Of a stretch of 64,000 nucleotides of DNA, positions 48,612-57,340 are shown piece after piece. Below the pieces are notes generated by a model, which did not search any database, was not told the DNA's origin, and worked only from the letters and a program-made list of their open reading frames with translations. The translations under genes were made by a program, and so were the position numbers. Position 1 is the stretch's first letter. The number at the start of each line of letters is the position of its first letter. Location of the stretch: the NCBI GenBank assembly GCA_002428525.1, contig DIWU01000004.1, forward strand, positions 70,139 through 134,138. Reading direction: 5' to 3'. The DNA comes from a bacterium UBP14_UBA6098 (GTDB lineage Bacteria; UBP14; UBA6098).

Positions 48612-49995
48612 GGTCTTTCAAATCGTATTTTTCGATTTTACGATATAGCGTGCTGACATCTATTCCGAGGATCTCCGCGGCGCGCGCCTTCTTCCAATCA
48701 TTCATGGAAAGAACCCAATATATATAGGCCTTTTCCATAGTCTCAATCGTCGGAAGGTGCTCATCCGAGATCGAGTGAAGCGGATGCCTCTGTTGCTCGG
48801 TCGGAGTGGCCGATCTCAATGATTCGGGAAGATGTTTTGCATTGATTATGTTTCCCTCGGCCATAAGTGAGGCTCGTTCGAGGGCGTTTTCCAACTCGCG
48901 CACATTCCCCTTCCATGGGGCATTTTCGATGATTTGCGCGGCTGATTCATCGATTATCTTCGGCAACTCCTCGGTGCGTGCGGCGATTGTTTTTAATATA
49001 TGATTCGCGATCGGCAAGATATCCTCGCGGCGCTCTCTGAGCGGCGGAATATGGATATGGAAAACATTGAGGCGATAATATAGGTCGTCGCGGAAGGTGC
49101 CGTCCAAGACCATCGCCTCGAGATTGGAGTTGGTTGCGGCGATAAGACGGACATCGATCTTTGTGGGTTGAGTCGCACCAACCGCTATGATCTCGCGCTC
49201 TTCGAGGGCTCGCAGTAGTTTAATCTGAATAGCCGGAGAGGTAGTTCCGACCTCGTCGAGGAGGAAGGTGCCGCCGGTAGCGGCCTCGAGCAGGCCGATC
49301 TTGTCCTTGATCGCGCCGGTAAAAGACCCTTTTTTATGGCCGAACAGCTCGCTCTCGAGCAGTTGCTCGGGAACTGCACCGCAGTTGATCGCGAGGAAAG
49401 GGCCGTCGCGCCGTGACGAGATCGAGTGGATCGCTTTGGCGACCACTTCTTTGCCGGTGCCGGATTCACCGGTGACGAGAACCGAGCTATCGCTCGGAGC
49501 GATCTTTTTCACAAGATCTTTAAGCTCACGCCCAGCCTTAGAGACTGCTATAAAATCGTCGATAGTCCCTCCGGAGCGGATCTTCTGTTTCAAGATTCGG
49601 TTCTCATCTCGAAGGCGCTTGTTTTCGAAGGCCCGCGAGATCGCATACTTTATTTGGCTGATCTCGAAGGGCTTGGTGATATAATCGTAAGCGCCCTCCC
49701 TGAGAGCCTCCACCGCGGTTTGAAGACTGGCGTATGCGGTCATCATTATCACAGTGATGCTCGGATACATCGAGCGAGCCTTTTTCAGCAGTTCGATTCC
49801 GGAGCCGCCCGGCATCTTGATGTCCGAGATTACAACATCGAACTCGGTCTCGGCGAGGATATTGGTCGCGCCGCGAAAACTGCCCACGGTTTGGACCTCA
49901 TAGCCCTCTCGGGAAAGCATGATATCGAGGAATTCCTGCATCGACTCTTCGTCATCGACGATTAGAATCCTCCCCTTTTTGTCATTTTCATTCAT
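48598..49995 (-). CDS. NtrC-family sigma-54 response regulator
   Basis: A 465-residue regulator: receiver (about 8-125) with ILIVDDEESM, phospho-acceptor in VVISDIKMPGGSG and KPFEIS; AAA+ domain (about 145-380) with Walker A GESGTGKEVVAKAIH, the sigma-54 contact loop GSFTGA, Walker B TFLLDEVG and the arginine-finger region YRLNVFHIHIPPLRERREDI (in part YRLNVFHIHIPPLR); and a Fis-type C-terminal helix-turn-helix (ARAAEILGIDVSTLYRKI). The ATG at 49995 overlaps the stop of the upstream PH-like gene by 4 nt. No cognate kinase is next to it. A candidate target is the sigma-54-like promoter at 12636. Confidence 0.94.
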   Translation of the reverse strand: MNENDKKGRILIVDDEESMQEFLDIMLSREGYEVQTVGSFRGATNILAETEFDVVISDIKMPGGSGIELLKKARSMYPSITVIMMTAYASLQTAVEALREGAYDYITKPFEISQIKYAISRAFENKRLRDENRILKQKIRSGGTIDDFIAVSKAGRELKDLVKKIAPSDSSVLVTGESGTGKEVVAKAIHSISSRRDGPFLAINCGAVPEQLLESELFGHKKGSFTGAIKDKIGLLEAATGGTFLLDEVGTTSPAIQIKLLRALEEREIIAVGATQPTKIDVRLIAATNSNLEAMVLDGTFRDDLYYRLNVFHIHIPPLRERREDILPIANHILKTIAARTEELPKIIDESAAQIIENAPWKGNVRELENALERASLMAEGNIINAKHLPESLRSATPTEQQRHPLHSISDEHLPTIETMEKAYIYWVLSMNDWKKARAAEILGIDVSTLYRKIEKYDLKDLEAD

Positions 49996-50444
49996 TGTAT
50001 AACTCCGTCTTTGATTCTTTCGATCTCCTCCACCCAAGAACTCGCGTTGGCGAGCGTCCAAGCGGTTTCGCGCGAATCGCCCCTTTCATGAAAACCGATA
50101 TGGAGCATCGGCAATCGCCCTAGCTTGCCGGCAAACTTTCGTGTCGTCCCGACAAATTTAATATCTCGTAAAGGGATCATCAACCTTTTATCGATTCCCC
50201 ACATCCAGAAATGAAGCTCGTTTTTAGTTAAAACTAAAAGGCCGTTACCGCGGAGAGTTCCCTCGATTCCGGGAAAAGCGGCGCAATTGGCACCGTTCGC
50301 GGTGAGTAAAACCTCGGCCTCGGGATTGGCGGATTTCCATGCGTCGGCGGTTCGGGAGGCTTGGCGAACAACAACCCATATTATCAGGGCGAAAATCGCG
50401 ACACCAAAGGCAATGCCTAAAACAATAAACAACCCGACAGTCAT
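49992..50444 (-). CDS. Single-pass membrane protein with PH/GRAM-like domain
   Basis: A 150-residue protein with one N-terminal membrane helix (LFIVLGIAFGVAIFALIIWVVV), then a cytoplasmic domain rich in beta strands: ANCAAFPGIEGTLRGNGLLVLTKNELHFWMW (in part GTLRGNGLLVLTKNELHFWM), KRLMIPLRDIKFVGTTR and a final helix AWTLANASSWVEEIERI. The strand order and closing helix suggest a PH/GRAM-like fold. Function unknown. AAGGAG precedes the ATG. It lies between the protease-barrel gene (9 nt upstream) and the NtrC regulator (4-nt overlap), so these form one operon. Confidence 0.7.
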   Translation of the reverse strand: MTVGLFIVLGIAFGVAIFALIIWVVVRQASRTADAWKSANPEAEVLLTANGANCAAFPGIEGTLRGNGLLVLTKNELHFWMWGIDKRLMIPLRDIKFVGTTRKFAGKLGRLPMLHIGFHERGDSRETAWTLANASSWVEEIERIKDGVIQ

Positions 50445-50453
50445 CCCAACTCC

Positions 50454-53423
50454 TTAGAACTCGCCTCCGAGGCTCAAATGGTGATATGGTTTCGCCGCAA
50501 AATCGCGGAAATCATAGCGCCACGCGATATCGTAGCTCAGGAGAAGCCACCACACCCAAGCTCTCGCGCCGACACCAAGGCCGATCTTGACATCGTCGAG
50601 GCGACCATCGCTCCAACCCCTGAACTCTGCGAGATCGGTTCCGGTGACGGCCCCAACATCGGCGAAAATCGCCCCGTTTATCCCTCCGATTTCGATCGGC
50701 GGCATCCCGAGCTTCATATATTGAACGAAGGGATAACGAAACTCGAGATTCGTAATCGCGTAGGTCTGCCCCTCATAGGCGAAATATTTATGTCCTCGAA
50801 GCGGAAGGATCATTCGGGAGTAGTAGATATCGGCGATCGAATAGATATCGCTGTCCGCAACTCGCCAGTTCAGCCATGCCTCGCTACCGCCGAGGCGATA
50901 ATTCGGGGTTCGGTCTCCGCGAGCGGCGCCGCCGGCAACCCGAAGGGCAAGGGAGTAGCCGTTGCCGAAATGCTTGTATTTTCGATAATCGAAGCGGCCG
51001 GCGACAAAAGACATGGCGCTGTTCTCGCTTCCCGGGACTGCTTCGAGGGCGATTTTTGAACGCGAACCCGCGAGCGGGCCGGTATCGCCCCAAAGCGAAT
51101 TGTCCCTAACCGCCGAGAGGGAAAGCCTGACATCGAAGGGGTTTTCATCCTCCGGCCACGGCTGGCCACTTGGGATGCCCACAAACTCGCGATAGATATA
51201 GATCCCCTCGGTAGCGGCTTCGATCCGCTCGAACTGGCTGAGGGGATACTTCGCAAAAAAACCGCCTCCGACAACTCGATCGGCGAAGATTCTGTCGTTG
51301 TTATCCCAGAAATAGTCGCGGTAATGGAACATCGACAAGCCAAAATCGGTGCGGCGGGCGAGATAGGAGTAGCTCGCGTAAATCGTCGAGTTCTCGATAT
51401 CGTCGAACAGGTCGAAAACCGTTGTTATCCGGTGGTTTCCGAGGATATCGCTGAAGCTGAGATAGGTCTGACCGAGGAAACCGTAGTAGGTATCGTAACC
51501 GACAACCCCAGAGACGAGATCGACCGAGAACTGCGGCCTGTAGGGCTTCGCGGGGGAATCGTGAGGCTCAGGGGTGGCAAAACCGGGGGATTCATCGATG
51601 AAATCGAAATTGCGCAGGTCTCCCCTAACCTGCGGTAACCTTGTGGGCGGTTCTTGATCCTGATCGACAAAGCAGATCGAATCCCTGCCGGCGACAAAGG
51701 GCGTTTCGATCAACGAGTCCAGCGCCTGCGGGTTTTCGAGGTAGTAAAGATCGAAACCGCCGTCGTAGAAGGCCGAGAACACGAGCTTTTTGCTGTCGGT
51801 GTCCCAGCTCGGGGCGAAGGCTCCGGATAGGAGGTCGGTGTAGGGCCGATGTTCGCCGCCGATCTCGGCGATCCAAATATTGCGAACACCGTTTCGCTCG
51901 CTCGTATAGGCGATTTTGCCGCCGTCTGGCGAGAAGGCCGGATGGTCGTTGCCCGAGCCGTTTCGCGTGAGCGGGGTAAACTGTCGCGTCTCAATTTCGT
52001 AGAGCCAGATGTTGTATTTGCCATAGGGGAACTGCTCGTCAATGCCGGTTTCGACCGGCCTGTCGCTTGAAAAGGCGATCAGCTTGCCATTCGGCGAAAC
52101 CGAGGGCATCCGGTCGTCCCACCTGTCGGCGGTAATCTCTTGGGGCTGTGAACCGTCGAATCTGGCGATAAAAAGATCGGAGCGGTCGCCGATCAGGGCC
52201 GAGAAAACAAGCGCAGTGTCACCGGGAAAGAAATTCGGCGACGAAATCTCGCGGATATCGTTCCATGACATCGTCAGATGAATCTTCCAATCGGAAGAGC
52301 GATAGACGACCAACTCGTCGTTTTCGCCCCGCTTTCGCGAGAAGGCGAGATAATCGCCTTGCCGGGACCATCCGGGCTTGCTTCGGAATGGGTGAAAGCT
52401 TTCCGCCGAGCCGCCGCGCTCGCCCTTGGCTATTCGGCGCCGCTTTCCTGTGATGACATCGATCGCGTAGAGGTCGATATAGTCGTCGTCATTGGAAAGA
52501 TAGGCGACTGTATGGCCGTTCGGGGAAAAGGCGGGCATGACGTTGAAATAGGATCGGTCTTTTTCATGCTCGGTTATTCTCGTGGCTATATCCTGCGGCC
52601 TTTTGCGAAGGCCATACTCGGGGAAATACTCGCTTTTCTTAGTTTCGAGCCAGTCCTCGTAAAGTTGCTTCTGATCTTTTCCGATAGCGGACTTGAGGGC
52701 GGCATCGGCGGAGATATGAAATTGCCCCTTGCCGATAATCTCCCCAAGCTTACGGCGGCCGTACCTTTTGGCGATATAATTCACGACACTGGCGCCTTCT
52801 TTGTAGGCCAAAAAGCCCGAAAGATAATTCAGGGGAACGACATAGTCGTTAAGGATCGCGTCGCGGAGATACATATCGCTCTCGACATCCCAACAAATCG
52901 AGACCCATTCGCTGATCCCCTCGGCGAGCCAAAGCGGCATCTCGAAGATACGATTCGATGAGACGGGGTTGATCGGCCCGCGTCCGAGAATCTTGTCGAA
53001 GACCACGCCGTGAGCCATCTCGTGAATTAGGACATGACGGAAATCTTCATAACTGCCACTGAAGGGCAGAACAACGCGCGTTTTGAAGGATTCGGTGAAA
53101 CCTCCGGTGCCCTCCCCGAGGATAGACATGATGATATTCGTCTGTTGAAACTCCCCCGGCGTGGGATAGATTATCACCGGTAGCGGTTTCTCGACTCCGT
53201 GGCCGAGGTCGTCCGAGACTCGCATGTAGGCCTGTTCGAGGACTTCGGCGGCGAGACGGGCCAAGTCTTCAAACCCGTCGATATAATAGACGGTGAAATG
53301 ACCGCTCTCGAAAAAAAGCCAATCCTGCGAGCTGTATTGGACTTTATTTCTGCCGAAGCTTTCGTCCGCGAGGGCCGAATGCGCGAGGAGAAACAGCGCG
53401 AGTATTAGAAAGGTTCGTTTCAA
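50454..53423 (-). CDS. Metalloprotease-propeller-beta-barrel outer-membrane fusion protein (paralog 2)
   Basis: A 989-residue protein with the same architecture as the one at 37038: signal peptide (1-19), MA-like metalloprotease (about 20-270) with HEMAHGV and the third-ligand region LWLAEGISEWVS, a TolB-type beta-propeller with clear repeats (PAFSPNGHTVAYLSNDDD, PSVSPNGKLIAFSSDR, PAFSPDGGKIAYTSERNG), and a C-terminal D15/BamA-type barrel with a loop-6-like PLRGHKYFAYEG and terminal Phe. The start is TTG behind CAGGTG. N-terminal identity with paralog 1 is obvious (FGRNKVQY against FGKNKIQY; IIYPTP against IVYPTP). It heads the operon with the PH-like protein and NtrC regulator. Confidence 0.87.
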   Translation of the reverse strand: MKRTFLILALFLLAHSALADESFGRNKVQYSSQDWLFFESGHFTVYYIDGFEDLARLAAEVLEQAYMRVSDDLGHGVEKPLPVIIYPTPGEFQQTNIIMSILGEGTGGFTESFKTRVVLPFSGSYEDFRHVLIHEMAHGVVFDKILGRGPINPVSSNRIFEMPLWLAEGISEWVSICWDVESDMYLRDAILNDYVVPLNYLSGFLAYKEGASVVNYIAKRYGRRKLGEIIGKGQFHISADAALKSAIGKDQKQLYEDWLETKKSEYFPEYGLRKRPQDIATRITEHEKDRSYFNVMPAFSPNGHTVAYLSNDDDYIDLYAIDVITGKRRRIAKGERGGSAESFHPFRSKPGWSRQGDYLAFSRKRGENDELVVYRSSDWKIHLTMSWNDIREISSPNFFPGDTALVFSALIGDRSDLFIARFDGSQPQEITADRWDDRMPSVSPNGKLIAFSSDRPVETGIDEQFPYGKYNIWLYEIETRQFTPLTRNGSGNDHPAFSPDGGKIAYTSERNGVRNIWIAEIGGEHRPYTDLLSGAFAPSWDTDSKKLVFSAFYDGGFDLYYLENPQALDSLIETPFVAGRDSICFVDQDQEPPTRLPQVRGDLRNFDFIDESPGFATPEPHDSPAKPYRPQFSVDLVSGVVGYDTYYGFLGQTYLSFSDILGNHRITTVFDLFDDIENSTIYASYSYLARRTDFGLSMFHYRDYFWDNNDRIFADRVVGGGFFAKYPLSQFERIEAATEGIYIYREFVGIPSGQPWPEDENPFDVRLSLSAVRDNSLWGDTGPLAGSRSKIALEAVPGSENSAMSFVAGRFDYRKYKHFGNGYSLALRVAGGAARGDRTPNYRLGGSEAWLNWRVADSDIYSIADIYYSRMILPLRGHKYFAYEGQTYAITNLEFRYPFVQYMKLGMPPIEIGGINGAIFADVGAVTGTDLAEFRGWSDGRLDDVKIGLGVGARAWVWWLLLSYDIAWRYDFRDFAAKPYHHLSLGGEF

Positions 53424-53435
53424 TGCACCTGCGAT

Positions 53436-53717
53436 TTATTCCAGTTCCGTTATTCTCTCTTTCGAGAACAAGAAATCCTTCAACTCGTGAGACAGCGGTT
53501 CGTCGCGTCTGCGAAGCCATTCGAGGAGCATAGCGGCGTGTTCTTTTTCCTCGTCGCGATTGTGTGCGAGTACCTCGCGAAGCTCGTCGTCCTTTGCGGC
53601 CTCGACGCGCTGATTATACCAATCGACGGCCTCGAGCTCTTCGATGAGGGATTTCACCGCGCGGTGATAGTCCTTGGCCTCATCGGTCAGGTTTCTCTCA
53701 TGATATTCGTCCGACAT
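53436..53717 (-). CDS. Encapsulin-type ferritin (EncFtn-like)
   Basis: A 93-residue two-helix protein closely resembling encapsulated ferritins. Helix 1 has SLIEELEAVDWYNQR and helix 2 has AHNRDEEKEHAAMLLEWLRRR, which supply the iron ligands of the Rhodospirillum rubrum protein: Glu (about 27), Glu (about 57), His (about 60), with Trp (about 33). Such proteins oxidise Fe(II) as annular decamers and store it inside an encapsulin shell. No shell gene is adjacent, and the short C-terminus (FSKERITELE) lacks the usual hydrophobic targeting peptide. GGAG precedes the ATG. A perfect dyad lies 35-51 nt upstream. Confidence 0.92.
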   Translation of the reverse strand: MSDEYHERNLTDEAKDYHRAVKSLIEELEAVDWYNQRVEAAKDDELREVLAHNRDEEKEHAAMLLEWLRRRDEPLSHELKDFLFSKERITELE

Positions 53718-53751
53718 TCCGGCTCCTTTCGTAAAGATACATCAATCCGAA

Positions 53752-53768
53752 GGCAATGCATCATTGCC
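53752..53768. promoter_or_regulatory. Perfect dyad operator candidate before the ferritin gene
   Basis: GGCAATG-CAT-CATTGCC: two 7-bp arms around 3 bp, in the 5' region of the ferritin gene just downstream of AT-rich -10-like sequence (TATATT). It fits a dimeric repressor site or a small RNA hairpin; it does not match the Fur consensus by eye. Confidence 0.5.
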
Positions 53769-53892
53769 TCTGTAATTTAGTTAATATATATTATTCGCAT
53801 CTGTTTTTCCATAGATAAACCAGATTTCGAGATTTTGAATTTAGTGGGGCTTTATCGGCTTTTTCGCTGAGACTTGAGCGGCTTGTTCGGGA

Positions 53893-56841
53893 TTAAGCAA
53901 ACTCGTCGAGGCGAGCGAGCGCGGAGGGATTGTATCTCTCGATGACTTCACGAAGCGAGGCCTCGAAGCGCCTCGCTTCATCTGTTTCGCCGATTCTGAA
54001 AAGAAGCCTGATAAGCTCGATTCCGCAATCGATCTCGCCCTCCCAATCGCCGGCCTTTTGCGCGATTCGATAGGCCTTTTCTATCCTTTTTCGAGCAGAT
54101 TTCGACTTGCCCTCTTCCGCGTCGTCGAGGGCGAGACCGAGTTCAGCGTCCGAGATACGATGCGGATCATTAATGCTTAAGCCGATCTTCAGGCTTTCCC
54201 GATGGAGCTTTCGCGCGCGACTAATATCTCCGACCTCGCGATCGACATCACCGAGATTCGAAAGACAGAGGGCCTTTCCCCTTTTGTCGCCGATCTTTTC
54301 AAAGATATCGAGGGCAATTCTATAGTTTTCAGCTTCATGATCCCGATCGCCCTTTTGGCGGAGGATTAAAGCGAGATTGACCGCATTGATCGCGGCTCCG
54401 CGAAGATTGCCGAGGCGATCGTCTATCTCGCCCGATCTTCGCAGATATTCCTCGGCCTCGGAAAGCGCGCCGGTTTGTGCCTCGAGCCAAGCGAGATTCC
54501 CGAGAAGATTTGCCGCGCCGGCGGAGTCGGGATTGTCGGAAACCATATCGAGACCCTTTAGATACAGCTTCTTAGCCTTGTCGAGCTCGCCGAGATCGGA
54601 AAGAAGGGTGCCGTAATTCGTGATTGCCTGAAGATATCGCTCGGTTTCTTTGCCCATTTTTTTAAACCTGCGGATAAGCAGGTCGTAAAGCCCCTTCGCA
54701 ACCTCGAACCGGCCAAGCTCGTGGTTCGCGAGGGCGAGGCGGTTGATCGCATCGCTTTCGAGGGCGGCGAGATGAGCCTTTCGGGCCAACTCCCGCGCGC
54801 GCGTGCTCAACTCGATAACCTTCTCCAAATTGCCGTCATACCAGTGTAGTCGCCCCGCATATTCTAAAGCGGCCAAAAGCTCGCTTTCCTTGTGCCATCG
54901 GCGGACATCGGCGTCGGGAGTCGCAAAGGCCTTGCCGTAAAAATATAGGGCTTCTCGATTTGCGAATCTGCGCTCCTGCTTTCTACCCGCTAAGATATTA
55001 TAGGAAAAGGCTTTATCGCCTATCTCGCCGACCGAGTAGTGATGAGCCAGTGTTTCATAAAAATCCTCGGTTTCGCCAGAATAGATCTTCTCTATCATTT
55101 TCGCGACGCCCGTGTGCATCTCGCGACGCACGCTTAAAAAAAGCGAATTATACGCCGCAAAAAGAACCGATGATGAGACGAATTTGAGATTATCACCGGA
55201 CCGAGTCAGAAACCCGGAGGATAAAAGATCGGCGATACCCTTATCGGCCAAGGCCTTATCGGCGAGCTCCTTTAAAAGCCGTTCCGGAAACTCCATCCCG
55301 AGCACCGAGGCGAGGCGGATTATCTCCCGCGCGTCGGGCGGAAGGTTGTCTATTCTCGCGGTTAGGACATTGCCGATGCCCTTTGGAAGGATTTTTGAAA
55401 GCTCGCCATCTAAAACCGCAATCCCGTTTTTAATACGGATTTTGCCCATCTCGCGAAGAAGCTTGGCCAGTTCGACAATATGGCCGACATTGCCCTTTGT
55501 TTCTTGGAAAATCCTATCGGCAAAATCACCGGAGATCTTCTCCTCTCCGAGCACCGATCTCAATATCTCCTTCGTATGTTGAATCGTCAAGGGGAGCAAC
55601 TCGATTCCGCCTTCGAAGGTTCCGAGCATCCATTGCGGGGGCCGTCTGACCGCGGCTACAATCGACACGGCGCCGGAAGCCACGAGCGACGCGACTATCC
55701 GTTGTGTCGAGGGATCGAGATAGTCGGCGTTATCGATAACTATATAACGGCCTTCTTTTTGTCCGGCAATCAGACGAACTATTATGCTTTCGAGGATGTC
55801 ACTCTTTTCAGATCGTGAGAGATACTCGGTTTTTGGGTTATCCGGAATTTTTATGCCGAGAATTCCTGAAAGTAAGGGCAAAAAGTCCGAGCTATCAGGG
55901 ACAAGTTTCTCGAGATTTTTTTTAGGATCGGAGCTAAGAAGACCTCTTATATAGGCTTGAATCGGGGCATAGGGGATATTTTCGAGCCATTGAGCGCCCT
56001 CGAAGGAAACGAAATCGCGTTCCAGAGAATCGAGAAGCTCGCGCAGATGGCTTAGGATCAGTGTTTTTCCAGACCCCGCCTCGCCGACGACGAGGACATT
56101 CCCCCCCCTTTCGGCGAACTGGACAAGCCGGCGCCATATCATCTCGCGGCCGACAAGCTTCGGGGCATCTTCCCCCGAGACATTCTCTTTTCGGCCCAAG
56201 ACGACCCTCGCCTCGAAAAGCTCGCTTTTTCCCTTTAAACGAAGCATAATCGGCTCGGAGAAATTGAAGGCGTCCTTGGCTTTATCGAAGGTTTCTGTCC
56301 CGACAACAATCTCGCCGGCGCTCGCGGAGGATTCGAGGCGCGAGGCGATATTGACCGCGTCTCCGATAACAGTATATTCACGGTGTTGGTCGTTTCCGAC
56401 GACACCCGCTACGACAGAGCCGGTATTGATCCCTATCGATACAGATAATCCCTCGAATTCCGCGATCTTCGACATAATCTCGATCGAGGCCGCTACCGCT
56501 CGCGCCGGATCGTCCTCGTGAAAAACCGGTGCCCCAAAGAGGATCATCGCGGCATCGCCCATGTATTTATCAATCGATCCGCCGTATTTGTCAACGGGTT
56601 CGAGGATGCTCGCGAAGATTTTATTCAGAAAAAGGATTACCTCTTCGGCGTCGCGACCCTCGCAAAATGGAGTGAATCCGGTAATATCGACGAAAACGAC
56701 CGTGACGATTCGGCGCTCGCCGACACGGTCGAGGTTTTCGGGATTCCGTGAAACCCGCTCGAAGACCTGTTTAGGGATAAAGGAGCGGATTGCCCTTGAA
56801 ACGAGGGGATCTTGGAATAGAGATAGTTCACCCTTTTTCAT
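53893..56841 (-). CDS. Class III nucleotide cyclase-AAA ATPase-TPR signalling protein
   Basis: A 982-residue cytoplasmic protein. The cyclase domain (about 40-215) has metal Asp residues at about 52 (VFVDITGF) and 96 (DKYMGDAAMILFGAP), and the purine/transition-state set YTVIGDAVNIASRLE. An ATPase of the STAND/AAA type follows (about 230-480) with Walker A GEAGSGKT (about 243-250) and YIVIDNADYLD as Walker B. A winged-helix-like region (about 490-590) and an array of TPRs (600-960) with tetratricopeptide signatures such as AEEYLRRSGEIDDRLGNLRG end the protein. Soluble cyclases of this type make cAMP in response to ligands such as bicarbonate; the ligand here is unknown. It follows a hairpin after the pilin-like gene. 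Confidence 0.93.
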   Translation of the reverse strand: MKKGELSLFQDPLVSRAIRSFIPKQVFERVSRNPENLDRVGERRIVTVVFVDITGFTPFCEGRDAEEVILFLNKIFASILEPVDKYGGSIDKYMGDAAMILFGAPVFHEDDPARAVAASIEIMSKIAEFEGLSVSIGINTGSVVAGVVGNDQHREYTVIGDAVNIASRLESSASAGEIVVGTETFDKAKDAFNFSEPIMLRLKGKSELFEARVVLGRKENVSGEDAPKLVGREMIWRRLVQFAERGGNVLVVGEAGSGKTLILSHLRELLDSLERDFVSFEGAQWLENIPYAPIQAYIRGLLSSDPKKNLEKLVPDSSDFLPLLSGILGIKIPDNPKTEYLSRSEKSDILESIIVRLIAGQKEGRYIVIDNADYLDPSTQRIVASLVASGAVSIVAAVRRPPQWMLGTFEGGIELLPLTIQHTKEILRSVLGEEKISGDFADRIFQETKGNVGHIVELAKLLREMGKIRIKNGIAVLDGELSKILPKGIGNVLTARIDNLPPDAREIIRLASVLGMEFPERLLKELADKALADKGIADLLSSGFLTRSGDNLKFVSSSVLFAAYNSLFLSVRREMHTGVAKMIEKIYSGETEDFYETLAHHYSVGEIGDKAFSYNILAGRKQERRFANREALYFYGKAFATPDADVRRWHKESELLAALEYAGRLHWYDGNLEKVIELSTRARELARKAHLAALESDAINRLALANHELGRFEVAKGLYDLLIRRFKKMGKETERYLQAITNYGTLLSDLGELDKAKKLYLKGLDMVSDNPDSAGAANLLGNLAWLEAQTGALSEAEEYLRRSGEIDDRLGNLRGAAINAVNLALILRQKGDRDHEAENYRIALDIFEKIGDKRGKALCLSNLGDVDREVGDISRARKLHRESLKIGLSINDPHRISDAELGLALDDAEEGKSKSARKRIEKAYRIAQKAGDWEGEIDCGIELIRLLFRIGETDEARRFEASLREVIERYNPSALARLDEFA

Positions 56842-56852
56842 TTTAGAACCCG

Positions 56853-56878
56853 AATAGGGGGCGATAATTCCCCCTATT
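56853..56878 (-). other. Perfect hairpin between pilin-like and cyclase genes
   Basis: AATAGGGGG/CCCCCTATT, a perfect 9-bp stem with 8-nt loop, overlapping the stop codon of the pilin-like gene and ending 11 nt before the cyclase ATG. No T run follows, so it may hide the cyclase start or stabilise the upstream mRNA rather than terminate. Confidence 0.5.
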
Positions 56879-57260
56879 TTACAGCATCGTCAACAAGATT
56901 GATTGGTTGGCCGTCGCTATAGATCACCCAGACATCAATGGTCTTGTCGTTATCGATATTGCCTTCGGCCCTAAGGCTGAAATGAGTGAACTGGTTTTCG
57001 AGAACCTTCATTTTGTAATAGGTTCCCTTGGCCGGAACATCGAGACTGTCCAAATACCATGTGTATTTAGAGTTCCGCGCATGGTAGCTGTTTTGCTTGA
57101 TCTGCGCGTCGCGAAGCATCTGTTGCGCCTCGCGTTGGCGAAGCCTAACACTCTCGACTGAGACATCGTCGAACTTCGGGCCGCTGACCAAGGGTAAACC
57201 GTATTCCCAAAACAAGTAAACCGCCGCGGCTATTAGAATTAAAACAAACACTGTTTTCAT
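56874..57260 (-). CDS. Pilin-like secreted or membrane-anchored protein
   Basis: A 128-residue protein with one N-terminal hydrophobic helix (TVFVLILIAAAVYLFWEYGL), a helix rich in Gln/Arg (VRLRQREAQQMLRDAQIKQNSY) split here as VRLRQREAQQML and RDAQIKQNSY, and a small beta domain ending GNIDNDKTIDVWVIYSDGQP, the sheet pattern of type IV pilin and pseudopilin head domains. The prepilin peptidase Gly-Phe/Met site is missing, so it is pilin-like in fold rather than a proven pilin. GGAGGACAAT precedes the ATG and a sigma-70 promoter lies upstream. Confidence 0.65.
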   Translation of the reverse strand: MKTVFVLILIAAAVYLFWEYGLPLVSGPKFDDVSVESVRLRQREAQQMLRDAQIKQNSYHARNSKYTWYLDSLDVPAKGTYYKMKVLENQFTHFSLRAEGNIDNDKTIDVWVIYSDGQPINLVDDAVK

Positions 57261-57279
57261 ATTGTCCTCCTGCCTCTAT

Positions 57280-57308
57280 AAAATACTCTTGTTGACAATA
57301 TTTCGCAA
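57280..57308 (-). promoter_or_regulatory. Promoter of the pilin-like gene
   Basis: TTGCGA (57303-57308) and TATTTT (57280-57285) on the minus strand with a 17-nt spacer; a ribosome-binding site lies in the short leader. Confidence 0.5.
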
Positions 57309-57340
57309 GGCCATTTTTCCGGTAAATCAAATCAGGCGAA

